From Variovorax paradoxus NBRC 15149 (lineage in GTDB: Bacteria > Pseudomonadota > Gammaproteobacteria > Burkholderiales > Burkholderiaceae_C), in assembly GCF_001591365.1 (NCBI RefSeq), contig NZ_BCUT01000001.1, positions 186,001-250,000 of the forward strand: 64,000 nt of DNA, written 5' to 3'. Position 1 is the stretch's first letter. Each line of letters begins with the position of its first letter. Under the pieces are notes generated by a model that worked only from the letters and a program-made list of their open reading frames with translations, searched no databases and had not been told where the DNA came from. Positions 38,401 to 43,940 of the stretch are shown here, one piece after another. The position numbers were made by a program, and so were the translations under genes.

Positions 38401-39334
38401 CGGCATTGCGCACGCCCAGGCCGGCCTCGGTGCCGATGAGGGTGATCTTGCCGGCGTACATGCCGCCGAGCGCGGCCACGTCCAGGGCAAAGGTGGGGGC
38501 CGTGCCGGTGCCCGTGGTGGGCGTGGCCTGGCTGTGGTCGGCGCTGACCGTGTTGGCGCCGGTCACCACCTTCAGTTCGCTGGCCCAGATGCCGGCGTTG
38601 GCCTGCACGGCGCGCGCGAGGATGGCGGCGTAGTCGGTCTTGCTGGCGTCCAGGCCCGCCCCGTCGATGGTGATGGTGCCGCCGCGCACGAGGAAGCTGT
38701 CCAGGCCGCCCACGGCATTGAACTGCGGCGTGCCGGTGGTCAGCGTGGCCCGGCTCGCATTGATGAAGCCGCCGCCGTCGACGCTGATGCCCGCGGGGTT
38801 GGCGATGATCACCTCGGCCCGCGTGCCGCCCACCTCGATGTAGCCCCGCAGCTGGCTCGGGCTGCCGCCGTTGACTTCGTTGAGGATGATGCGCGCGGGG
38901 CCGGTGGCAAGAAACGGATTGCCCTGGACGATTCCGCCGAGCTGGGTCTGCACGTTCGTGCGGCTGTTGTTCAGGATGGCGCCGTTGGGCGCCACGTTGA
39001 ACTGGTTGAAGACGTTGCGCGAGACGCCGGCCGCGCTGGGCGTCTGGATGTTGATGAGCGGCACGCCGTTGGGCGCCACCAGCACGGTGGGGCGCAGGTT
39101 GGCCGGAACATTGGGCGCGCCGGCGATCTGGGCTTGAACCGGCGGCGCCCACAGCATGCCCGCGAGCGCCGCACCCACGAGCATCGGCGCAAAGGCGGCC
39201 GCGCCGGCGCCGGCCGCGCTTGCCACGGTGGTTGCCTTGGACGAGCCCTTGCCTGTGCTCTTCGCCGTCTCCTGGACCACCATGCGCAGGCCGCGCCTGG
39301 CGTTGAAGACGATGCGATGCAAATGGCGATTCAT
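29462..39334 (-). CDS. bcpA: Contact-dependent inhibition effector / filamentous haemagglutinin (CdiA/BcpA)
   Basis: A 3,290-residue exoprotein that forms a surface filament and delivers a C-terminal toxin into neighbours. Residues 1-25 are an extended signal peptide (MNRHLHRIVFNARRG), with cleavage likely after PPVQAQ near 69. The two-partner secretion domain follows (NPFLATGPARIILNEVNGG; ANPAGISVDGGGFINAS). Long haemagglutinin repeats occupy about 330-1550 (recurring GGTLxxNxDxxxxAGxLxNxxG). A non-repetitive part at about 1580-2080 (YLWPSFVSHAAGPVSGQFSG) may bind the receptor. A second repeat block runs to about 2900, then a Pro/Thr/Gly-rich linker. The last ~100 residues (NPKHTPGNPGYS, EPKNSLDIFGNSMPGGDG, HWSGSTSDGGNPLRPESIP) are a small polymorphic toxin. 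Neither a VENN motif nor an ELYN-type junction was seen. RBS GAGGGAG precedes the ATG. Confidence 0.95.
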   Translation of the reverse strand: MNRHLHRIVFNARRGLRMVVQETAKSTGKGSSKATTVASAAGAGAAAFAPMLVGAALAGMLWAPPVQAQIAGAPNVPANLRPTVLVAPNGVPLINIQTPSAAGVSRNVFNQFNVAPNGAILNNSRTNVQTQLGGIVQGNPFLATGPARIILNEVNGGSPSQLRGYIEVGGTRAEVIIANPAGISVDGGGFINASRATLTTGTPQFNAVGGLDSFLVRGGTITIDGAGLDASKTDYAAILARAVQANAGIWASELKVVTGANTVSADHSQATPTTGTGTAPTFALDVAALGGMYAGKITLIGTEAGLGVRNAGTIQAVPGATALMGAGQLVVTSAGRLENIGTLQATADANLAASALANSGRISSGGNLKITTQGDLANALNGTGGTLEGARLELASTEGDIDNRGGTLRQTSGAGLGLSAPALSNTSGGVIGLEPVAAAPSTPGTGGGTGGTGTGTGGTASPGTPAAGTGAGGTIAPAPYVPPSPGTVTAAGTLRNDGGKIYAGGPISLQSAHINNNGGTLSVASMAVSQPSFDNHGGTLNVSNGFSANVDRFDNTGGTLNAGSLNIATTGDLINVGGTLTSATDATLAVGGQADNTRGTISSAGALTANVAGALNNTAGKLVANQGVALGAGSLDNTQGSIQSAQAGVQLAVANQLQNGSGGSIGAATDLGVQAGSLLNADGASLRGANDAAVAVGGAMTNDGSITAGRHTAVAAGSLQSGSTGVLGAGIQSDGKLGAAGDLVVTTTGALVANGTNLAAGNATLQGESVDLSASQTSAANIAVTATRGNVTTNQATITTPGTLSVTANAQPGQTLVNQGGKLNANQLDLRVSNLANTNGGEIVQTGTGATAIAVAGTLNNDGGRIASNGLDLSLGGATITNAGGKIEHAGTGKLAITGGSYSGTDGQITANGALTVAMRGAFNQDGAKAAISAQQISIDAGSLGNRAGAQIVQAGTDATSITVVGALDNSGGTLASNADTTVAAGSLTNQGGTIRAAETSDLALIVDGLLDNSHKGVIGAGGNTTIAAASLNNDAGSTTAVGDLTATIGGAATNVGGTLAANGRTTLVAGTLDNTTGTVAAVNGNLSVTTTGTTTNKGGTLQAGATTTLLNGGLNNAGGQVFGNSLSVDTRGQALDNSAKGTLAAITTVHVNSGALNNDTGLIQSGGAMTIDTNGQALTNTNAEGYRSKPEDAPGGITSADTLTLTNVGDLNNAAGFIGAKNALDASTQAFTNTGGGQVLGQSTVTIDTHGAAYDNTGGQTLAVGDLRINAGTLTNTGGLIRSMATATLHAGSVVNTSTQGAEQGIEGQNVDITAQSIGNASGAIRADQNATLTSSGTIDNSAGLVSAGDTLTLQDPAVAKTLSVVNTGGTLVGGKNVVLDAGSVTWDGKLLSLGDMSLAVTQDITFAAGSETVANHNLTVSTTGDITNAGRLAAGNDLTLSARDINNTATGDIQGKTTTLNASGTLTNRGVIDGGLTRINAGTLNNVGTGRIYGDWVAIGAGTLNNSAETINGVASAGTIAARERLDIGAGTINNRDGALILSAGNLYVGGELVDGKASKSASVLNNHAATIEAVQDMGIKANVLNNTNGGVTWTTQTTSDGKQHTEYALPGSSTRYDPSQLVFVTVQGPSVDFEHLMGYLWPSFVSHAAGPVSGQFSGILVPSASYPLSRYGTYYANPPRNSRDLTGTRQINIDQTETYTEPGAWYARTDPIWAAFGVTPPATDTPADDAQRAAYLDAHQRLDAATEAFIRDVYDNYARSYYAWVYTESTTTPVLQTSSPGRIIAGGKMDIAVGSGTNGMSQILAGGALTVTGGKIDNNNVEVSGAQTRTGVQLFQAGLGDGEQISPYNTSVPITVTLAAARQEGNVLVVGSGGSTGILTPGHTNQGVPGASGVNAGGPTGVAGGTGTPVNGPGATSGGAAGPVVHPIIEVNLAASSETTQVVRTTLPGLSLPTASLFRTHPEASSHYLIETDPRFANRHNWLSSDYLLNNLGQDPNNTLKRLGDGYYEQRLIREQVAQLTGYRYLDGYDSDEAQYTALMDAGLTFARQYGLRPGIALSDAQMAQLTSDIVWLVDQTVTLPDGSSQRVLVPQVYVRVKNGDIDGSGALLAGKQVNLKLDGDLVNSGTVAGRETVKITAENIQNLNGRISGGSLDLKARTDLNNIGGTIDAASQLKIEAGRDINVRTTTSSSGLALDLTPGAVSLRGATIVDRVAGLYVSDPKGVLVASAGRDVNLIGALVANSGKEGSTEIGAGRDINLGTVTTARQDASWRDTRNFRAEASTQEVGTRIETSGDISLHAQRDVNVRAGTINSADGELNVAAKRDINIVEGNSGSALNEMVYRSDSSFWGSDTSLQRGTSSGTQVIGSSLGGKTVVLDAGHDIRIRGSNVVSDQGTELWAGNNVTIEAATQNKASDFTREESKSGMFDAGSGWTWGQQRESSSRSREQSTAVGSTVGAITGNVIITAGNQYRQVGSDVIAPGGDVDIQARDVQIVEARETSRSDSKQSFSQSGITLGIKAPLIDMLRNLEDTTQAMHDTKDDRMQALGAASMALSGYSAYQDISQAAVTGSGNANGAVSMGGTLTLGSSSSESTRTESSNTSAGSRVQAGGNVTITATGGGQDSNILVRGSEISAGKNVNLAADNNITLEAAANSREQSSTSHSSNASIGVGFTFGESNGLTIEVAAGRQSGRDNGTDGAWTNTNIQAGQQVNITSGGDTRVRGATVSGSRINADVGGNLHIETLQDTSTYHSQNSGGGFNATICAWYCYGDSSVSVYANNMRGDGNFASATQQSGFLAGNGGFGVHVAGNTNLVGGVISSTDAAVNAGRNSFATGSLTMTDLVNHDTFQGSGYSVNFSTSTSGTSSGNVGIGSNDVNRSSLTQSGISGIAGNTGVRTGVDSTNGLRMTDRDRAMREIGAQVTITSTASGQVVQLGPLAVHAALNALEAFFAPTATSPSSQPLTQAQQTRNEIAQLRNDPSLTEQQRADLQVLQNFLSGMEEYVRQNSIGVTGDRVLQDHDPNITNVQFFVPPINPGVGGGIAGGAASGSAAVAGGLQADPNNGLLVPPAMPSLSSIEGLISRYPGMSMLFVAYQTIQTSVNAVVGADGYGAGQQPSPGGPTTTPTPSGAEGSSTSTPGTALPGQGATPGYGESNPTTGNTSTSSLNNGPLPGNIVMSQGSNLPIAGPVVAPNGVTVESNPKHTPGNPGYSSVAGTEPKNSLDIFGNSMPGGDGVRYGVDADGAINRFFDNGNGVYHWSGSTSDGGNPLRPESIPIRVRRALGYKGK

Positions 39335-40305
39335 GTTCTGGTGCTCCCTCTGGATTGGCCGCCGGGCATCGTTATTTCTGTGACAGGATGCTTCGGCGGG
39401 CCGATTATGGGAGGGGCCCGTTCTCGTCTGCGCGGTACTTATTCACGAATGCTGCGCACTTATCAATCACAGCCGCCGCAAGTAATCCATGTGCATTACT
39501 TTTGAGTATTCGGCGTTGGATGAATGCAACGGACCAAACTCGACGAGCGGCGTCAACGACCCTCGCATTGGGAAAAACACCATCCACCCGCACAGCCGCC
39601 GATCGGCCGCCGGAGGCGCCGCGCTCTTGAGAACCGACCACCACCAGCGCCTGCTCAACCCAGCGGCCGCACGGCCCGTACGAGCCGAGGCAAGCTGCTA
39701 TCGGCAGCCGTGAACCAAGCCATTCCGGATGGATGGCACGACGCGATCAAGCGGCCGCCGTGCACCCCCGGGCAGTCCACCTGCCGAGATGCCGGCGTTC
39801 GCGCCGGCGCGCCCTGTCGGCGACCAGACGGTGCGCGCCATGGCCAGGGCCATCGGCTGCAGCCTGAAGCGCCGGCTGACGCTGCTGCGTGACGCCGACG
39901 GGCCGGCGCGGCCCGTCGACAACGATCACACGACATCGACCAGCCGCTGCCGCACCTCTGGCGGCCATTGGCTGCGATCGCGAGCGCCGACTCGCGCGAG
40001 GGAGGCCCGCGTCTGTTTGCTGCCCCTGACTTTTCCGGGGCGAAGCGCTCCTGTCCAATGGCGGGTCGTGCAGGTTGCACCTCTTCATCCATGACTGCTG
40101 TCCTGAGAAGCTCATCTCGACGAACGCATCCCAGAAGTCCCCCCTGTCAAGCGACATCAGGAGCTGCGGGGAGCAGTTTGTCGTGTCGCCTGACACACCC
40201 TGCCGCGTCTCTGTTGAAGGGGGACAGAGGTCGACGGAATCCAACAGGGCGAGGATCGGAAGGCATCCGGGTCCCGCGGGAAGGCCCCGGAGCGGCCCGC
40301 TCCGC
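39335..40305. other. About 970 bases upstream of the CDI operon with no convincing gene
   Basis: The first 150 bases upstream of the effector ATG are more AT-rich and should hold the CDI promoter, but no confident -35/-10 pair was picked. The rest contains only short GC-driven reading frames on both strands without protein-like composition or domains. Confidence 0.6.
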
Positions 40306-40572
40306 TCAGTTCATTCGGCGCAGGTGCGTGACGGGCGAATTCGAGTAGCCGTCCGGATCATCGATCCACCGCTGAAGCGCTGCACGCGGCCATCCGCAGG
40401 CGCGTCCTCCCAAGTGCACGGGAGGCGGGAACTTGCCGTCTGCAATCCGTCGATACACGGTGGTACGACTCAGCGCAGTGATCCGGATCACGTCGGCCAT
40501 GCGAAAGAACGCAGGGCCGGCCGCCGACTGAAAGTCAACATCGCCGCGGTTGGCATGGGGTTCGATATGCAT
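40306..40572 (-). CDS. AlpA-family excisionase-like DNA-binding protein
   Basis: An 88-residue AlpA/MerR-like winged-helix regulator. The motif FRMADVIRITALSRTTVYRRIADGKFPPPVHLGGRACGWPRAALQRWIDD is complete: the helix-turn-helix, the wing and the W-x-x-x-x-V/L-x-x-W end. AlpA proteins of P4-type islands control integrase expression and excision; the integrase in this window is 16 kb away, so it may instead be a relic of a second element whose boundary lies near here. It is followed at 40742 by direct repeat A. Confidence 0.85.
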   Translation of the reverse strand: MHIEPHANRGDVDFQSAAGPAFFRMADVIRITALSRTTVYRRIADGKFPPPVHLGGRACGWPRAALQRWIDDPDGYSNSPVTHLRRMN

Positions 40573-40741
40573 GACAAATCCTCAAATGGAACCCGACCCT
40601 CAAGGCGGCTTGCGTTTGAAGAGGAATGCCTTCCTTGGAGAACTCGGACAGAGCACACACACGCTCCGTGCAGAGGGCAGCGCAGCACCGCCAGCCCGCC
40701 ACACGTCACCACCAGTCCCCTGCCCTCCCCGTCCCGGGGTG

Positions 40742-40831
40742 GTGTTTCGGCAGGGTTCGGCGAGCGTGCAATCAAGTCCACGGGCGGTCAACTGTCAGTT
40801 CTGACAGGGTACGTGGGAACCTGCGATGGGC
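40742..40831. repeat. Direct repeat A (partner at 54081-54169)
   Basis: About 90 bases shared with 54081-54169 in the same orientation. The core TTCGGCGAGCGTGCA, then TCAAG, then GGTCAACTGTCAGTTCTGACA, and finally TGCGATGGGC are common to both. The core holds the perfect palindrome CTGTCAGTTCTGACAG. The repeats bound a 13.3-kb segment carrying the broken CDI parts and the glycan cluster, as two copies of an attachment site or element end would. Confidence 0.75.
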
Positions 40832-40834
40832 CGA

Positions 40835-40889
40835 TGTCAACGCCGAAGTAAATCTGACCCACTGGGTTAGTTTTACATCGGCGCTTACA
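40835..40889. mobile_element. 55-bp IS21-like end-to-end remnant with 4-bp target duplication
   Basis: The stretch begins TGTCAACGCCGAAGTAAA and ends (complement read inward) TGTAAGCGCCGATGTAAAAC; the two 27-base arms are inverted repeats with six mismatches, both reading into a CTGACCCA-type motif typical of IS21-family termini (TGT...ACA). CCGA flanks it on both sides (40831-40834 and 40890-40893), consistent with a target duplication. No transposase remains between the arms, so it is a deleted element or MITE-like derivative. Confidence 0.6.
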
Positions 40890-41024
40890 CCGAACCCGAG
40901 GCGGATGTTAATTGCTTGATGTCTCGGTATGCGTCCGCCCAGGTCATCTTGAATTGACCGGAGCCGTAAGATGCTCCGTGAAGATGGACCAGTGGGGCGA
41001 GCGCAGATGCTTTGGAGAACGGAA

Positions 41025-41429
41025 ATGCAGGCAACAGAGATCGAACACTTTTACCTCGCGTATATCGCTTGTCTGAATGCGCAAGATTGGTCTCGCCTTG
41101 CCGACTTCGTTGAGGTCGATGTGCGTCACAACGACCGCCCACTCGGTGTGGCGGGCTATCGGGTGATGCTTCAAAACGACTTCGCAAATATTCCTGACCT
41201 TCGCTACGAGGTTGAGCTATTGGTCGTCAATACAAACTGCGTGGGGAGCCGACTTCGATTCGACTGCTCGCCTCGAGGCAAGTTCTTGGGTCTGCCCGTC
41301 AACGGCAAGAGGGTCGTATTTTCGGAGAACGTGTTCTACGAACTTCGCGATGACAAGATCGCTCGGGTCTGGTCCGTCATTGACAAGGCATCAATTGAAG
41401 CGCAGCTTTTAGAATCTCGAAGTCAATGA
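41025..41429 (+). CDS. SnoaL-like (NTF2-fold) small protein
   Basis: 134 residues from the ATG at 41025 (GGAG about 10 bases before it); an ATG at 40971 would add 18 residues. The sequence fits the SnoaL-like ester cyclase group of the NTF2 fold: FYLAYIACLNAQDWSRLADFVEVDVRHNDRPLGVAGYRVMLQNDFANIPDLRYEVELLVV, and then SPRGKFLGLPVNGKRVVFSENVFYELRDDKIARVWSVIDK with the closing W-x-x-x-D. Such proteins bind or isomerise small molecules. It stands alone between an IS-like remnant and CDI debris, so it is probably cargo. Substrate unknown. Confidence 0.8.
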   Translation: MQATEIEHFYLAYIACLNAQDWSRLADFVEVDVRHNDRPLGVAGYRVMLQNDFANIPDLRYEVELLVVNTNCVGSRLRFDCSPRGKFLGLPVNGKRVVFSENVFYELRDDKIARVWSVIDKASIEAQLLESRSQ

Positions 41430-41463
41430 TTGCGGCGATCGGTGCTGCCCTGAGGTTTCCGGC

Positions 41464-41730
41464 TTATGCGTCCAATAACTCCCCACGACACCGGCCGTCC
41501 GCGTTCAGGTCGCGGCCGATCGGCGACCCTCGCAAGCACTCTGAGAATACTTTAGCGACATCTTCTATTGCTACGCCGGAGTTCTCCAGCGCTTGCTGAA
41601 TCCTCCTATAGGGCTCCTGCTCCTCCACCCATTCGAGCTCGGCATGGGATTGGTCAATGCGACTGACACGACCTTTGTCCAGTGCTCCATTGAGATTTCG
41701 ATGTCTTCGAAAAAATCTGTCCGAGCACCC
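41464..41730 (-). pseudogene. Degenerate CDI-accessory gene, remnant R2
   Basis: Second copy of the gene seen at 28424-28868. One frame gives DFFEDIEISMEHW; after a shift the next gives DKGRVSRIDQSHAELEWVEE, then PYRRIQQALENSGVAIEDVAKVFSECLRG, ending at a TAA at 41464. It lies just downstream of the broken Imm gene, mirroring R1's position after the working immunity gene. Confidence 0.65.
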
Positions 41731-41735
41731 GTCAT

Positions 41736-42512
41736 TTACGTTATGACGAGGTCAGGACGGGTAATTCCCGGCATATCTTCATAAGCCGCAAGCACCGTCT
41801 GAAGAGGGCTCAGACTTGCATTATCGGAATAGACAATTTTTAGCCATGTGGTTGCCCTGGTATATTGTCCCGCCCCGAGCCATTTTTCCTCCAAATGAGC
41901 CTGCAGCATCTTGCGGCCCGCCTGTAACAGGTCTTCCGCTTCGAATTTCCGCCGCGCAAAATATAGGCACTTGACATACCCAAAGTCGCAGGGCTTGAGC
42001 GCCTTTTTCAAGGAGATTTCCTTTGCACCTTTCCAGCGTTCGTACATGACGATCCCCGCTTCGACGGCCCCCTCCTGGATACCACCCAGACATGCGAAAG
42101 CCATGAAATCGTTCAAGCCATCTTGCAGGATTTCTTTGTCCGTCCACGGGCGCGACCTATCGCGCCAAGCGGATTCCTCATACAGGCGAGCTTGATTCCA
42201 CGTGGCCTGGTCATCACGTCCATTGCCCATCCATTCGGCGACAGCTTTAGCCTGACACAGGGTCACGAGATGAAGAGCCGGGTTTATTCAAAATTTTTCG
42301 CCTTCTTCAATTGCACGATTCAGCCAATCCTTGCTTCGGCGGACGATCGGTGCTACTTCCGAATGAAAACCGACCAGCCATGCACGGATGCACTCGTTCA
42401 GTTCGGACGCGGCGACATTGCCCATGGGCCGCTCAGCGGTGTACTCCGTCCGCAGGGCTCGTGCCACGGCGCCGGGCGTGATCTCGCGGATTCTAACAGG
42501 ATTGAATTTCAT
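41736..42512 (-). pseudogene. Immunity-type gene interrupted by an in-frame TGA
   Basis: Two pieces in the same frame: residues 1-74 (MKFNPVRIREITPGAVARAL... SKDWLNRAIEEGEKF) end at a TGA at 42288-42290, and the frame continues INPALHLVTLCQAKAVAEWMGNG and on to residue 258 (IVYSDNASLSPLQTVLAAYEDMPGITRP). The whole has the layout of a helical CDI-associated immunity family (EGxxxAGIVMYERW, KALKPCDFGYVKCLYFARRKFEAEDLLQAGRKML). The downstream part alone could start at an ATG-like GTG at 42266. A sequencing error at one base would restore a full gene. Confidence 0.65.
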
Positions 42513-42586
42513 TTTCCTAACATGGAACGATTAATCCATGCTCCAAAATTCGACTACCTCTGGCTCGCGAATCCAAATACCCTCAG

Positions 42587-42793
42587 TCAAGCCATCTGAT
42601 ATATCCATTTTTTCCAAACTTCTATCAGCCATCGGAGTTTTAATCCAATACCGTTATCACCTCTTGATTCCCGAGGAAGAATAAAATTTATAATTCCGGC
42701 TCTATACCCAGAAATAACCATCAATCCGTAATTCCCCTCATTCGCCGCGACAAAGATCAAAAAAATCCGTATAAGCACCAGGATACCAATCAA
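42587..42793 (-). pseudogene. Fragment of a second immunity or toxin gene
   Basis: A 68-codon frame (LVLIRIFLIFVAANEGNYGLMVISGYRAGIINFILP, GIGLKLRWLIEVWKKWIYQMA) that overlaps the tail of the truncated cdiA copy in another frame (GAFDWYPGAYTDFFDLCRGE). Read across a one-base shift the two join as ...DFFDLC/AANEGNYGLMVISGYRAG..., which looks like one disrupted protein. It is clearly AT-richer than its surroundings. Too short to assign. Confidence 0.4.
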
Positions 42794-43860
42794 AAGCTCC
42801 AGTCGAGTTTCTAAGTATGCGCAACACGCTGCCGCGCCAGCTCTGCTCGTGGGTGTTCGCCGCCGCCTCGAGCATCACGTTGTTGTCCGCCGAGAGATTG
42901 ACGTTCTTGCCGGCGTCGAGTTCGCTCCCGCGTATGAGGATGTTGGAATCCCGCCCGCCGCCGGTGGCAGTGATGGTGACGTTACCGCCAGCCTGCACGC
43001 GTGAGCCCGCCGATGTGTCGCTGCTCTGCGTCCGTGTAGATTCGCTCGAGCTGCTGCCGATGGTCAGCGCATGCGCCCATGCTGACCGCACGGGTGCCGT
43101 CCGGATTCTGGGTCGCTGCCTGCTTTGCAATGTCCTGGTACGCCGAATAGCCGCTCATCCCGATGCTGGCGATGCCCAGTGCGCGCACGCGGTCATCCTT
43201 GGTATCGCCTATGGCGTCGGAGGTTTCCTCAACGTTGCGCAACAGGGTCGATCAACGGCGCCTCGATCCCCAGCGTGATGCCGCTCTGGGAGAAGCTCTG
43301 CGTGCTCTCGCTGCGGCTGCTCTCGCGCGCCTCGACGATCTGCACATCGCGCGCCTGAATGTCGACGTCACCGCCCGGCGCGACCACATCGCTGCCCACC
43401 TGGCTGTAGCGGTTGCCGGGGGTGATGACGACATTGCCTGAGATCGCTCCCGCGGTGCTGCCCACTGCCGTACTCTCCGTGCGGTTGCTGGTGCTTCGCA
43501 TGTCCTGCTGGCCCCAGTCCAGCCCGAACTCGCATCGAACATGCCGCTCTTGGACTCCTCTCGGAGGTACTGGCTGTCCCGGGTTTGCGTCGCGGCCTCG
43601 ATGGTGATGTTGTTGCCGGCCTGGAGCTCGGTTCCCTTGTCACTCACCACATTCGAGCCGCGGATGCGGATGTCATTGCCGGCATCCAGCACCACGGTCT
43701 TGCCGCCCAGGCTGCTGCCGATGACGCCGGTCGAACCGAAGGTGCCCTGCTCCATGCTGCGGTCACTGCCCCAGAGTCCGCTCTCCTCGGTGCGGCGTCC
43801 CGCGTTGAGGGCCGAGGTCGACTGGCTCGCATCGATGGTGATCGATGGCTGACTGCGAGC
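42738..43860 (-). pseudogene. Truncated second CDI effector gene (cdiA copy)
   Basis: About 1.1 kb that matches the intact effector gene at roughly 31.35-32.33 kb in order and orientation, but split over several frames: WGSDRSMEQGTFGSTGVIGS, LGGKTVVLDAGNDIRIRGSN; SGNVVITPGNRYSQVGSDVV; SEISAG-like SELDAGKNVNLSADNN. It has neither the N-terminal secretion domain nor the first repeat block, and ends in a short unrelated tail (RGSVLRILRNSTGAFDWYPG). At least three frameshifts make it non-functional alone; it could act as a donor for recombination of C-terminal toxin modules. Confidence 0.85.
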
Positions 43861-43940
43861 ACAGCAGCGTCGGCTGGAGAGGTCGCGCATGCAGGGAATG
43901 AGCCCGTTCAGTCTTGCCCGTCTCTCTAGCCCATTAACAA

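Noticed and set aside
29715-39505. Very long plus-strand reading frames opposite the CDI effector (up to 1,207 codons)
   Set aside because: They lie antisense to a well-supported gene with strong repeats; their products are low-complexity Ala/Arg/Gly/Val sequence without domains, a by-product of high GC and repeated codons.
39335-40305. Transposase remnant upstream of the CDI operon
   Set aside because: A short stretch vaguely like an IS66 end was considered, but no DDE-type motif or terminal repeats could be shown.
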